Assembly: GCA_035535035.1 (NCBI GenBank)
Contig: DATLQW010000081.1
Location: 25,092 to 89,091, forward strand
Direction: 5' to 3'
Origin: JASHVB01 sp035535035
Lineage (GTDB): Bacteria; Pseudomonadota; Alphaproteobacteria; Acetobacterales; Acetobacteraceae
Length of the DNA: 64,000 bases
Below the pieces are notes generated by a model. It was not told the DNA's origin. It made no database searches and saw only the letters and a list, made by a program, of their open reading frames with translations. How positions within the stretch are numbered: the stretch's first letter is position 1; each line of letters opens with the position of its first letter. Both the position numbers and the translations under genes were made by a program. Positions 29,150 to 37,853 of the stretch are shown here, piece by piece.

Positions 29150-29878
29150 CTATGCCGTCGCTTCCACCGCCACGGCGGTGACGTTGTCCGACGCGTTCAG
29201 GGCCAGTGCCGCGGCAACCAGTGTCTGCGGCGGCGGCACGCCGGCGGTGTCGGAGAGCAGCGCGGCCAACTCACCCTCCGGCACCGTCTTGCACAACCCG
29301 TCGCTGCACAACAGAAAACGATCGCCCGCCTGAATCCGCCCGCTCACCTTGTCCAACACGAACTCTTCCAGGTCGGCGCCGACCGCGCGGGTGATCACGT
29401 TGGCGCGCGGATGATGCTCGGCGTCCTCCGGACGGATCGCACCCGATTCGACCAGCTCCTGCACCAGGCTGTGGTCGCGGGTGATCTGCCGCAATGCGCC
29501 GTCCCGCAGCAGATAGGCGCGCGAATCGCCGGCCCACAGGCAAGCGAAATGCTCGTTGCGCGCCAGCATCACCACCACGGTCGAGGCGATGATCACATCC
29601 GGGCCGCGCCGCTGCGCCTCGGTGCGCAACGCTGCGTGCGTCGCCTCGATGCGCATGCGCACTTCCGCGAGCAACTCGGAAGCCGACAGGCCGGGCGGGA
29701 TCGCTTCTAGCGACTCGCGGATCATGCCGGATGCGACTTCGCCGGCATGATGTCCGCCGGCGCCGTCCGCCACCGCCCAGACACCCAGGTCGGGGCGATC
29801 GACATACGCATCCTCGTTGTGTTTGCGTTTCATGCCCGGGTGCGACATCGCCCAGGAGCGGAGGTGAACCGCGCTCAT
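29150..29878 (-). CDS. pppA: T6SS PP2C-type protein phosphatase PppA
   Basis: A 242-residue PP2C (PPM) Ser/Thr phosphatase. The metal-site motifs are visible: HNEDAY at 20-25, VADGAGGHHAGE from about 36, the WAGDSRAYLLRDG strand pair, CSDGLCKTV and the C-terminal SDNVT. In T6SS it reverses PpkA-dependent phosphorylation and shuts the system down. The ATG overlaps the tagF stop in an ATGA, with GGGAG 8 bases upstream. In Agrobacterium the two proteins are fused as TagF-PppA; here they remain separate but coupled. Confidence 0.93.
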   Translation of the reverse strand: MSAVHLRSWAMSHPGMKRKHNEDAYVDRPDLGVWAVADGAGGHHAGEVASGMIRESLEAIPPGLSASELLAEVRMRIEATHAALRTEAQRRGPDVIIASTVVVMLARNEHFACLWAGDSRAYLLRDGALRQITRDHSLVQELVESGAIRPEDAEHHPRANVITRAVGADLEEFVLDKVSGRIQAGDRFLLCSDGLCKTVPEGELAALLSDTAGVPPPQTLVAAALALNASDNVTAVAVEATA

Positions 29879-30516
29879 GACGGTGGCTCCCATGACTTTC
29901 CCCCCGTTGGTGCCCCCGGCACCGTGGCCCCGAGCATCGTGGCATAAACGAAAGCATCCGGCAGTCCCGTCAAAACGAAGCGCGTAGCCGGCACGCGTGG
30001 TGCACCGTCGGTCCACCAGGTGCTCCGCGCTGATCCCGAGTCGGTTCGTGGCGCTGCGTCGTCCGCCGCACACGGCGCGTCCACCCATGGCACACCGAGC
30101 ATCGCGCCGAGCCGCTCCGGCCCGGCATCCTGTTCCAGCGCGGCGCGGCCGGCGGCTTCGCAGCCATCCAGCCAGGCAGGGTCGTCGGCCGGCGCCGTGC
30201 CGCCAGTGAACAATGCCGCGAAGGTCAGTGGGAAATAGCGGCCGGCCCGGTCCACGCTGGGCAGCATCAGGCCCAGCGCCGCGCGTTCGCCGCACAGCCC
30301 GGCGGATAAGGCGAAGCGCCAGACCGGCGCTTCCAAAAAGGCCGGCAGCCAGCTCTCGCCCAGGGCTTCGCGGCTGCCGGCGATGGCCGGGGCGAGCCAC
30401 GCATCCCAGCGGTCGGTAAAGTCGCGCGGCAGTACCGCGCGCACGAAATCGCCACGTGCCGGCAGCTTGCCATAGAACCCGGCCAGCACGGCGGTCATGG
30501 CACCCATGGCGGGCAT
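29875..30516 (-). CDS. tagF: T6SS regulator TagF
   Basis: A 213-residue TagF (DUF2094), usually a post-translational repressor of T6SS acting on Fha. The opening AGFYGKLPARGDFVRAVLP with FTDRWDAWL is the family signature, followed by SVDRAGRYFPLT. Three ATGs occur close together (30516, 30507, 30498); 30516 is chosen for the GGAGGAGG just ahead. It lies 109 bases after tssM and overlaps pppA by 4 bases. Confidence 0.9.
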   Translation of the reverse strand: MPAMGAMTAVLAGFYGKLPARGDFVRAVLPRDFTDRWDAWLAPAIAGSREALGESWLPAFLEAPVWRFALSAGLCGERAALGLMLPSVDRAGRYFPLTFAALFTGGTAPADDPAWLDGCEAAGRAALEQDAGPERLGAMLGVPWVDAPCAADDAAPRTDSGSARSTWWTDGAPRVPATRFVLTGLPDAFVYATMLGATVPGAPTGGKSWEPPS

Positions 30517-30519
30517 CTT

Positions 30520-30613
30520 CCTCCTCCCCGTGCGGGAGGCGGTTGGGCGGAGCGGGCCATGCGGATTGCGCCAACCCATCCCCACATCCCCATCCCACAA
30601 GGGGAGGGGGAGA
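30520..30613. repeat. bipartite G-rich inverted repeat, copy 2
   Basis: Arms at about 30520-30550 (CCTCCCCGTGCGGGAGG core) and 30579-30613 (CCCACAAGGGGAGGGGGAG) face each other across a spacer with a TGCGGATT element, the complement-like form of the AACCGCA seen in other copies. It fills the tssM-tagF gap, and its left arm supplies the G-rich Shine-Dalgarno of tagF. Confidence 0.6.
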
Positions 30614-30625
30614 TTCGTGGCAGAC

Positions 30626-33600
30626 CTACAACCCGGGGCATTTGAAATCGTGCAGCATGCCGGGGGCAAACGGATTCAACACTGATCCCGCGCGGATTTC
30701 GAAACTGGCCTCGCGATTGCCCACATGGAAGGTCAGTGTATAGCGGTCGGAGGAACCGGCCTCTTGCAGACTGCCCTGGTCGAACAGGCGGAACAGCGCC
30801 CAGGGACCGGTCGCCTGCAACACCCCGCCGCCGGTGGGCGCCGGCTCAAACACCAGCCGCGCGCTGCCCATCCCGTTCGCCCCGGGCCAGGTGACCGAGG
30901 TGGCACGCTGCGGCCCGTGCGCGTACGTGATGGTCTGCCCGCCGAGTTCCAGTGTCACCTGCAAGGCCCCGGAATCCAGCGTCTCGGGCGTGATGTCGAA
31001 CCGTACGCTCGGCTGGGCCCCGCCACCGGCAAAAAACAGCTCGCCGATCGTCGCCGCGCGCTGAAACTGTGCCAGGTTGCCGGGGCTGACCGGTGGCGCC
31101 ACGCCGGCCACCGGCTGCGCCGTCCAGGTCGCGCCCGAGGTATCGACAAATGGCCGGAGCTGCTGGTTGAAAAACTGGTTGATCATGCCGTTCGGCCCGA
31201 ACAGCCGGGCGAAATCATCCAGCGGGATGGCATTCGGCGCGCCGGGAGTGAACGGATACCGCCCGGTTACCGCCTGCTTGCACAGCGAGGCCGGGCCGCC
31301 GGGCGCGTTGAACGCCTGCGCCGCCGCCGCCTTCGAACCGGCGCTGCGCTGCGAATTGCCGCTGAGCGCCAGCGCAGCCAGCCAGCGCTGCACCGGCTGC
31401 GGGTCTTGCAGTGCCTGGGTCTGCAGCAACTGCGCTGGGTCGGCGCCGCCGGCCGGGGGCGCGGCACCGCCCGGTCCGGCATTCGCCACCTGCGCGAGCT
31501 GCTGCTGCAAGTCGTTCAGCAGCTTCAGCGCGCCGTCGATCGGCGCGCCGGGGCCCTTGCCGACAAAGCCGATCAGCGCCGCATAGCGGTCCTCGATCGC
31601 CTTGCCCGGCGGTTCCGGCGCCGGACCGGCCGTCTGGCCGAACAGCCCCTTCAGCGAACTGGCCGTGCCGCCGGCCGCCTTCGCCGCCGCCGCGCTGGCG
31701 GCGGCCTGCGCGGCACCCGCCGCTCCCGCCACGCCCGGCGCCGGCGGCGGAGGTTGGGTCAGCGTAAGCTGGCGGGTGATGCTCGCCAGCAGGTCACGCA
31801 TCGGCGATTGCGGCGACGACAGAACATACAGGTCCTGCACCGCCTGCTGCATGTTGGTCAGCGGCTCGACGTCGATGTCGTTCAGCAGTGCGTCCCAATG
31901 CCTGGCGTAGTCCGCAGTGTACAGCTTGACCACGTCGTTCTGCAGGTTGAGCACTTGCGGGCTGGACGGATCGATCTCCGACTGCTTGCCCAGCACCCAG
32001 CTTTCCGAGGCAACCTGCCTGGTGGCGGCCGGCAATTGCGGCAGCAGTACCTTGTAGAACCCGTCCACCGTGTAGAACCCGGGAATGCCGTCGGTCATCG
32101 GCACACCGGAGCGGCGGACGAACACCCGCACGCCGGTGGCGCCGAGCGCATCCGAAGGCCGCCAGGGCGGCAACGCCGTCGCCTGCGCCGAGTGCTGGAT
32201 CGACGCATAGACGCGTTCCGCCAGCGACACGCGGCTGAACGTGCGCCGCGCGTCCTCCACCAACGCGCCGTCCAGCGACACTTTCGGCAATGGCTGGTCG
32301 AGCAAGGCCGCGAGGTGGCGCTCCAGCGAGTCACGCAACGGCTGGCTGGTCGGACCCGGCCAGGCGGCCGCCCAATCGAAATGCATCCACGCCTTCACCG
32401 AATCGCGGTCCAGCGGCCCGGCCGAGCCGAGCATCAGGTAAATGCGCGTCGCCTCATACAAAAAGGCAGGATTGTTGAAATTCTGCCGCATCTGGCTTTC
32501 CAGCCGGACGATCAGCCGCGGCAGCAGGATGTTGTCGAGCGCATGGATATAGACCTGCCGCGCCCCCTCGCCGAGTTTCGCGGTCTGGTCGAGCCCGGGG
32601 AAGAACTGCGTCGGCGCCGGCCCGCCATCCGCCCCGAAGGGCAGTGCGCGCGCCATGTCCAGCACCGGCACGATCGCGGGCAGGTTGGCGTCGGTCACCG
32701 GATCGAGCGGCAGCGCCTGTGCCGCCTTGATGTACGCGGCAAGCGCGGCATCCGACCGTGCCACGGCACCGCTGTTGGCCATGCGGGTCTGGATCAGCGC
32801 GCCGGCGCCGAGCACCGCCACCAGCACCGCGGCCGTCGCCACCCCGATATAGGCCAGCCGCCCGCGCCGCACCGCGGACGGATCGCGTGACACCAGCGTG
32901 GCTTCGCCGAACACCACATCCTTCAGCAGCCGCGCCAGGAAGTAACTCCGCCCCTGCTCCGGGCGCAGGGTCGGCGCGCGCTGCGCGTCGATGCCGAAGC
33001 TGCGCGCCATGGCGCCGGTCAGCCGGTCGATCGGCGAGCCTTCCTGGGTGCCGGACGTGAGGTAGATGCCGCGCAGGAACGGCGCCGGATCGAGCCGCGA
33101 GCCGCCGAACGCCTCGGCCACGAATTCCGCGAGCGGGGCCTGCAGGCTGGCAACCTGCGCCGGAAAACCGGCGATCGCGGTGCGCTTGTCCGGGCTGCGC
33201 TCGGCCTGTAGCCGGTCGAGCAAGCGCTCGTTCAGCCGCTGCACCAATTGGGAAAATTCCGTGGCGAACGCAGCGGCGGTGCCGGTCTCCGACTTGTTCA
33301 GCGGGAAGGTCATGCCCCAGACCTGGCCGCGGCGTTCGCGATCCAGGTCGTCAAAGAATTCCATGAAGCCGGCAACCAGGTCGGCCTTGGTGAACAGCGC
33401 ATAGACCGGCACCTTCACGCCGAGCTGGTCGGACAGCTCCTTCACCCGCCGGCGAATCGCCCTGGCGTGCGCCAGGCGCTCGTGCTGTGGCGCGGCGGCA
33501 ATGTCGGACAGCGCGATGGCGACCATCACGCCATTCAGCGGCTGGCGCGTGCGAGTCCGCTTCAGCAGGTTGAGGAACGCGTCCCACCCTGCCTTGTCCA

Positions 33601-34153
33601 CCGCCGCGTCGGAATCCTGCGTGGTGTAGCGCCCCGCGGTGTCGATCAGCACCGCGTCCTCGGTGAACCACCAGTCGCACATGCGCGTGCCGCCGACGCC
33701 CGCAACGGCGGCCTGGCCCATTTCGGCGGCGAGCGGGAATTTCAGGCCGGCATTCAGCAGCGCGGTGGTCTTACCGGCGCCGGGCGGACCGATGATGGCG
33801 TACCACGGTTGCTCGTAAAGGTAGCCGCGCGAGCCGGAGGCTTTCTTCAGCAGCGTCAGCGCGGTGGTGAGCTTCTCGCGCATCGCCGCGACTTCTTCCG
33901 CCGACGCGGCGATCGAGGGATCGGCCTGCGGCGCGGCGGCGACGCCCGCGACCAGGGCGGCGTCGTTCTTCTTGCGGCGGCGGTCGAGCCAGAAATTCAC
34001 CCCAAGCCAGATCAGCAGCATCGCCGCGATGACCGCGCCGCGGACGATCCAGGACCCGAGGAACGACAGGAACGGGCCGAACCACCACAGCAGCAGCGAC
34101 AGCAGGACGACGCCGATAAAGCTCAGGAACCAGCGGGAGCCGAGGAAGCGCAT
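30626..34153 (-). CDS. tssM: T6SS membrane complex subunit TssM (IcmF)
   Basis: A 1175-residue IcmF/TssM, the large inner-membrane protein spanning the periplasm to contact TssJ. Two N-terminal transmembrane segments lie at about 8-28 and 32-52, with a third near 435-455 (AYIGVATAAVLVAVLGAGAL). The cytoplasmic NTPase domain has an intact Walker A, IGPPGAGKT at 121-129, and a DTAGRY motif near 165-170. The periplasmic part includes a Gly/Ala-rich stretch near 815-840 and ends with the beta-rich TssJ-binding region. Full length for the family. Confidence 0.96.
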   Translation of the reverse strand: MRFLGSRWFLSFIGVVLLSLLLWWFGPFLSFLGSWIVRGAVIAAMLLIWLGVNFWLDRRRKKNDAALVAGVAAAPQADPSIAASAEEVAAMREKLTTALTLLKKASGSRGYLYEQPWYAIIGPPGAGKTTALLNAGLKFPLAAEMGQAAVAGVGGTRMCDWWFTEDAVLIDTAGRYTTQDSDAAVDKAGWDAFLNLLKRTRTRQPLNGVMVAIALSDIAAAPQHERLAHARAIRRRVKELSDQLGVKVPVYALFTKADLVAGFMEFFDDLDRERRGQVWGMTFPLNKSETGTAAAFATEFSQLVQRLNERLLDRLQAERSPDKRTAIAGFPAQVASLQAPLAEFVAEAFGGSRLDPAPFLRGIYLTSGTQEGSPIDRLTGAMARSFGIDAQRAPTLRPEQGRSYFLARLLKDVVFGEATLVSRDPSAVRRGRLAYIGVATAAVLVAVLGAGALIQTRMANSGAVARSDAALAAYIKAAQALPLDPVTDANLPAIVPVLDMARALPFGADGGPAPTQFFPGLDQTAKLGEGARQVYIHALDNILLPRLIVRLESQMRQNFNNPAFLYEATRIYLMLGSAGPLDRDSVKAWMHFDWAAAWPGPTSQPLRDSLERHLAALLDQPLPKVSLDGALVEDARRTFSRVSLAERVYASIQHSAQATALPPWRPSDALGATGVRVFVRRSGVPMTDGIPGFYTVDGFYKVLLPQLPAATRQVASESWVLGKQSEIDPSSPQVLNLQNDVVKLYTADYARHWDALLNDIDVEPLTNMQQAVQDLYVLSSPQSPMRDLLASITRQLTLTQPPPPAPGVAGAAGAAQAAASAAAAKAAGGTASSLKGLFGQTAGPAPEPPGKAIEDRYAALIGFVGKGPGAPIDGALKLLNDLQQQLAQVANAGPGGAAPPAGGADPAQLLQTQALQDPQPVQRWLAALALSGNSQRSAGSKAAAAQAFNAPGGPASLCKQAVTGRYPFTPGAPNAIPLDDFARLFGPNGMINQFFNQQLRPFVDTSGATWTAQPVAGVAPPVSPGNLAQFQRAATIGELFFAGGGAQPSVRFDITPETLDSGALQVTLELGGQTITYAHGPQRATSVTWPGANGMGSARLVFEPAPTGGGVLQATGPWALFRLFDQGSLQEAGSSDRYTLTFHVGNREASFEIRAGSVLNPFAPGMLHDFKCPGL

Positions 34154-34305
34154 GATTCAGCCTCTCCCGCGCCGCGCGAGAGGCCGTCGGCGCCCGGCGC
34201 CGGGTGAGCGTGCCGCAAGACGCTCGGTGCGGTTCGCGGTGCCGTCGCCCGCGTCGCTTCGCGCCGCGGCCTCTCCCGCATACCGGGAGGAGTTTATTCG
34301 CGAAC
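34154..34305. repeat. hairpin-rich tssL-tssM spacer (CCTCTCCCG family)
   Basis: The 152-base gap starts and ends with CCTCTCCCG-type hairpins (about 34161-34183 and 34270-34291). Between them is a segment (about 34216-34265) whose complement, CGCGAAGCGAC...GGCACCGCGAACCGCACC, resembles 39610-39650. It appears to be a second dispersed element family. No gene is seen. Confidence 0.45.
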
Positions 34306-35691
34306 TCATCCCTGCCTCCGCAGCGTGACTTCGATCCGGCGGTTTTCATCACGCCCTTCCGGCGTGGTGTTCGGTGCGATCGGATCGGCGTCGGCCCGCC
34401 CCTCCGCGGTGACGCGGCCTGGATCGCCCAGCGCGCGTACGATGATGGCGCGCGCCGCCTCGGCCCGCTGCTTGGACAACTGGTAATTGGACGGGAACTG
34501 CACCGTGTGGATCGGCTGGTTGTCGGTGTAGCCGATCACCTCCACCGGCCCTTTTTCCGTCTTCAGCGCCTCGCCGATGCGCTCAAGCAGATGCACGTAG
34601 CTCGGTGCCACGGTGGCGCTGCCGGAGGGGAACAGGCCGCGGTTGCGGATGCGCACGATCGGCATCGAGTAGTCGCCGAGCACGGTGACCAGCCCCTCGT
34701 CGATCTCCGGCTTGAGAAATATGGACAGCGGCTCCTGCCGCACCACCGGCGGCGGCGGTGGCGGACGCACCGGGGCGGCGCGCTGGATGTTCGGCATGTG
34801 CGAGAGCGGTGCCGCGATCATATGGCCGAACGCGTCGTCCGAGGCGGCGTTCAGCCCGGACGAAAACCACACGAACAGCCCGCCGATCACGGCGAGCGCG
34901 CCGGCCCCCATCACCCAGCTCGGCACCACGGCGCGCGCCGCCTTGTAGGGGGCGGCCACACCTTGCCAGCGCGGCGACAGCGCCGGGTCGGTCGCCTGCC
35001 GCTGGCGCGCGATGATCGTATAGACCTCTTCGCGCAGCCGCTCCAGTTCGCCCGGCCCGCGCGGCGACAGCCGGTACTGGCCCTGGAAGCCGAGGCTGAG
35101 GCACAGGTACATAAGCTCCAGCACCGGCAGATACGTGCCGGGATTTTCCCGCATCTGTCCAAGCAACTGGAAGAACCGCTCGCCGGAGCGCACCTCCTGG
35201 TGGAACGAGGAGACCAGCGAGCGCGCCCCCCAGCTTCCGGTGCTGCCCCACGGCGTGTTCAGCACCACGTCGTCGATGCTGGCGCACAGCGCGTAATGCG
35301 CTGGCCGCAATTGCTCCATCGGCACGCCGGTGTCGCGCGCCTGGCGCTCGAAGCTGCGCACCTGCTGGATGCTGCGCTCGCGCAGATCATCGACGTTCGG
35401 CTGGGAATAGGTGGTGCGCAGCCGGCCAAGCAATTGCAGCAGCGGCGCGGCGGCGCTGACCAGCGGGTTAAGTCCGAAACTGATGCTCTCCGCGCCGTCC
35501 GCCGGCAATGAGGCCGCCGTCGCCATCGGCGCCCCGGGCGGCTGCCCGGGCTGCATCGGCCGCGACGCGAATGGCGAGGGTACAACCGGCTGTGGTGGTG
35601 CGGCGGGGGCGGCCGGCCGCCGGCCGCCCGGCACCGGCCGGATCACCGTGCGGTCGGAATCGTCGGGTTCGGAGAAGGGGTCGTCGCTCAT
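34306..35691 (-). CDS. tssL: T6SS membrane subunit TssL with OmpA domain
   Basis: A 461-residue TssL (DotU/IcmH) extended by a C-terminal OmpA-like peptidoglycan-binding domain. The N-terminal tail contains DRTVIRPVPGGRR near residues 13-25, which resembles the TssL segment phosphorylated by PpkA and read by Fha in Agrobacterium (Thr15 here, by analogy). The DotU domain (DDVVLNTPWG, GERFFQLLGQM, YLCLSLGFQGQYR) precedes one transmembrane segment at about 275-297 (WVMGAGALAVIGGLFVWF) and the OmpA domain with GYTDNQP. AGGAG precedes the ATG at 35691. Confidence 0.95.
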   Translation of the reverse strand: MSDDPFSEPDDSDRTVIRPVPGGRRPAAPAAPPQPVVPSPFASRPMQPGQPPGAPMATAASLPADGAESISFGLNPLVSAAAPLLQLLGRLRTTYSQPNVDDLRERSIQQVRSFERQARDTGVPMEQLRPAHYALCASIDDVVLNTPWGSTGSWGARSLVSSFHQEVRSGERFFQLLGQMRENPGTYLPVLELMYLCLSLGFQGQYRLSPRGPGELERLREEVYTIIARQRQATDPALSPRWQGVAAPYKAARAVVPSWVMGAGALAVIGGLFVWFSSGLNAASDDAFGHMIAAPLSHMPNIQRAAPVRPPPPPPVVRQEPLSIFLKPEIDEGLVTVLGDYSMPIVRIRNRGLFPSGSATVAPSYVHLLERIGEALKTEKGPVEVIGYTDNQPIHTVQFPSNYQLSKQRAEAARAIIVRALGDPGRVTAEGRADADPIAPNTTPEGRDENRRIEVTLRRQG

Positions 35692-35720
35692 GCGAGGCTC
35701 CTGTGACCGGTATAACCGAT

Positions 35721-35824
35721 TCCCTCCCCCCTTGTGGGGGAGGGTTGGGGTGGAGGGACGAACCGCACCGGCCGCGCGATCCCGTCCCCCCACCCCAACC
35801 CTCCCTCACAACGGGAGAGGGAGT
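35721..35824. repeat. bipartite G-rich inverted repeat, copy 3
   Basis: The clearest copy. Arms 35721-35760 and 35785-35824 are near-perfect inverted copies, each containing its own palindrome (CTCCCCCCTTGTGGGGGAG in the left arm) and a GGGTTGGGGTGG tail. The 24-base spacer begins with AACCGCACC. It fills the gap between tssK and tssL. Confidence 0.75.
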
Positions 35825-35845
35825 GCTTTAATGCGCGCGTCTCTC

Positions 35846-37168
35846 TCACCCGCGGATCGCCCACAGCTCGAGCCGCAGATTGGGAAAGTCGCCCGATACG
35901 TGGATCGCGAACCCGCCGGAGTTCTGCATCTGCTGCCAGTGCGGGCTGCCGCGATCCAGCTCGAAATACGTCGCGCCGGCGTAGAACGGCAACTGCCGCG
36001 GTGCCACCGGCAGCGGCCGCACCGCTATGCCCGGCAGCGCCACGTTGACCAGCTCGCGGATCTGCTCCACCGCGCCGATCTTCACCTGCGCCGGGAACAC
36101 CCGCCGCAGCGTCTCCGCCGGCACGTCGCATTGCACGGTCAGCACGAAATTCGCCGCGCGCAGCACCCCACGATCGGTGATCGGACCAACCCGCACGCCG
36201 TGCCGCGCCTCGCGCAACGGGATCGGCACCGCGGTCTGCTCCAGCACCGCCGACAGCGCGCGCCGCAGGTCCGCGACGACGGGAGCAAAACTGCGCTGCA
36301 GGTCGTCGTGCCGATAGGCCGGGTAGGCCGTCGGGCGCCTTGTCTCCAGGAACGTGGCGAACTCGCCCGCCATCTGCACCAGCGCCGTGTACAGCGTCTC
36401 CGGATGCACGTTGGCGGCGTCCGCCCAATGCGCCAGCACGTTCTGCCAGCCGTTGATCGACTGCAGGAGGAGAAAATCGGCCACCTGTGCCACGCCGGCC
36501 TGGCCCGGCGCGGTCATCCGCGCCGCCAGCGCCTCACCACGCTGGTTCAGCATGCCGGACAACTCGGCGACCAGCCCGGACAGTGGCGCCACCCCGGAAC
36601 ACACCAGCGCCGGCGGGATCCAGCGCTCGTCCAGCACCACGCGCTTGTCGGCGGTGACCTCGGTGATGCGTGCCAGCGCCAGGCAGAGATACCCAGTGCG
36701 CTCGTCGCTCTCGAGCAGATAGCGCATCTTCAGCCGGCCGACCTGCAATTCGGCGGGGGTAGGGGAGGCGGAATGCGTGTCGTACGCCTCGAACGGATGC
36801 GCCACGTAACGGCCTTCCGTTGCGGCGTCGGCCACCTCCACCGCGCCGGCCTGGCGCGTCGGCAGCGCCAGGTACACCAGCGCGTTGCGCGCGCTGTCCG
36901 GCACGTCCAGCGGCGGCGGGTGGTTGGCCTCACCCGGTATGAAGAACGGCGTGCCATCTTCGAACACCCCGGCGGCCGAAGCGACGGCGAAACGGCCGGT
37001 CGTCAGCAGATCGCGGTCGAGCGCGTATTCCACGACACCCCACGGATGCGGGCGCAGCGCCTGCACGCGCCCGCGCACAAGCTGTTCCATCCAGCGATCC
37101 TGCTGCTGGAAATGCTGCGTGCGCAGGAACATCCCTTCCTGCCAGACCACGCGGTTGGTCCAGCTCAT
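35846..37168 (-). CDS. tssK: T6SS baseplate subunit TssK
   Basis: A 440-residue TssK (ImpJ/VasE), the trimeric adaptor linking the baseplate to the TssL/TssM membrane complex. The N-terminus VVWQEGMFLRTQHFQQQDRW is diagnostic. Further family features are ALDRDLLTTGRFAV, a SGMLNQRGEALAARM helix and the C-terminal TYFELDRGSPHWQ domain. Full length. It lies between tssJ (about 200 bases upstream) and tssL. Confidence 0.96.
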   Translation of the reverse strand: MSWTNRVVWQEGMFLRTQHFQQQDRWMEQLVRGRVQALRPHPWGVVEYALDRDLLTTGRFAVASAAGVFEDGTPFFIPGEANHPPPLDVPDSARNALVYLALPTRQAGAVEVADAATEGRYVAHPFEAYDTHSASPTPAELQVGRLKMRYLLESDERTGYLCLALARITEVTADKRVVLDERWIPPALVCSGVAPLSGLVAELSGMLNQRGEALAARMTAPGQAGVAQVADFLLLQSINGWQNVLAHWADAANVHPETLYTALVQMAGEFATFLETRRPTAYPAYRHDDLQRSFAPVVADLRRALSAVLEQTAVPIPLREARHGVRVGPITDRGVLRAANFVLTVQCDVPAETLRRVFPAQVKIGAVEQIRELVNVALPGIAVRPLPVAPRQLPFYAGATYFELDRGSPHWQQMQNSGGFAIHVSGDFPNLRLELWAIRG

Positions 37169-37367
37169 CGGCCAACATCCCCCCGGTCGGGCGCATCATT
37201 GCGCAAGTGCGCGACGGATGCACTTGTTTTGCCTGGCACCGGCGGACACAAATCCAGCCGGCTGCCGGTGCCGTCGCCCGCCGCGTCCTCGCGAGAGCCG
37301 GGACCCGTCGCGCCCCGGTCCCGGCCTTCGCCGGGATAACCGGAGCAGCCTGCGCTGGCCGGCGCCA

Positions 37368-37853
37368 TTATTTCGTCGGCTGCAGCGTTACCGCCAGCTT
37401 GGCGATGGTCAGCGTCAGCTTGGTCGGCCCGCTATCGGCGGCCGGCGCCGTCGCGCGCCACTGCGCGTGGTCGATGTCCCGATACAGCGCCACGATGCCG
37501 ATAGTCGTCACGCCAGGTTTCAGCGTAAACGTCTGCGTCTGCGTCGCGCCCGGAGCAACGACGAATTGCTGCGAGGGCGCAGCCTCGTCCTGGCCTAGCG
37601 TCGCTTGCTCACGTTCGGTCAGCGCCGTCCAGTCGCTGCTGGAGAATTTCGCGGCGGCGGTGAGCTGATAGACCTTCACCGCGATCGGCGCCGCCTTGCC
37701 GCCGGGATCGGTGTTCTGGTCGGCGCCCCCGATCATGGTCAGCGTCAACACCGGGGGCGGCTTGGGCGCCGGACTGCAACGCGCCAGCAGGAGCCCTGCC
37801 GGCAACAGCAGCAGAGCCGGCAGCCACAGGAATTCGCGTCGGCCGTGTGTCAT
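37368..37853 (-). CDS. tssJ: T6SS outer-membrane lipoprotein TssJ
   Basis: A 161-residue TssJ lipoprotein that anchors the TssM periplasmic domain to the outer membrane. A twin-Arg-containing start (GRRE) and hydrophobic segment lead to LLLARC, with Cys26 as the expected lipidated residue. The -1 residue is Arg, unusual for a lipobox (normally Gly/Ala/Ser). The mature part shows the TssJ sandwich features APIAVKVYQLTAAAKFSSSDW and GIVALYRDID. It overlaps fha by 4 bases. Confidence 0.9.
   Translation of the reverse strand: MTHGRREFLWLPALLLLPAGLLLARCSPAPKPPPVLTLTMIGGADQNTDPGGKAAPIAVKVYQLTAAAKFSSSDWTALTEREQATLGQDEAAPSQQFVVAPGATQTQTFTLKPGVTTIGIVALYRDIDHAQWRATAPAADSGPTKLTLTIAKLAVTLQPTK

Noticed and set aside
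30725..32890. 721-codon plus-strand frame opposite tssM
   Set aside because: Arg/His-rich antisense artefact; tssM on the other strand is full length and recognisable.
35721..35824. G-rich palindromes considered as a CRISPR array or terminators
   Set aside because: Only two inverted arms with one spacer occur at each site, and no T-run follows, so neither a CRISPR array nor a classical terminator fits.
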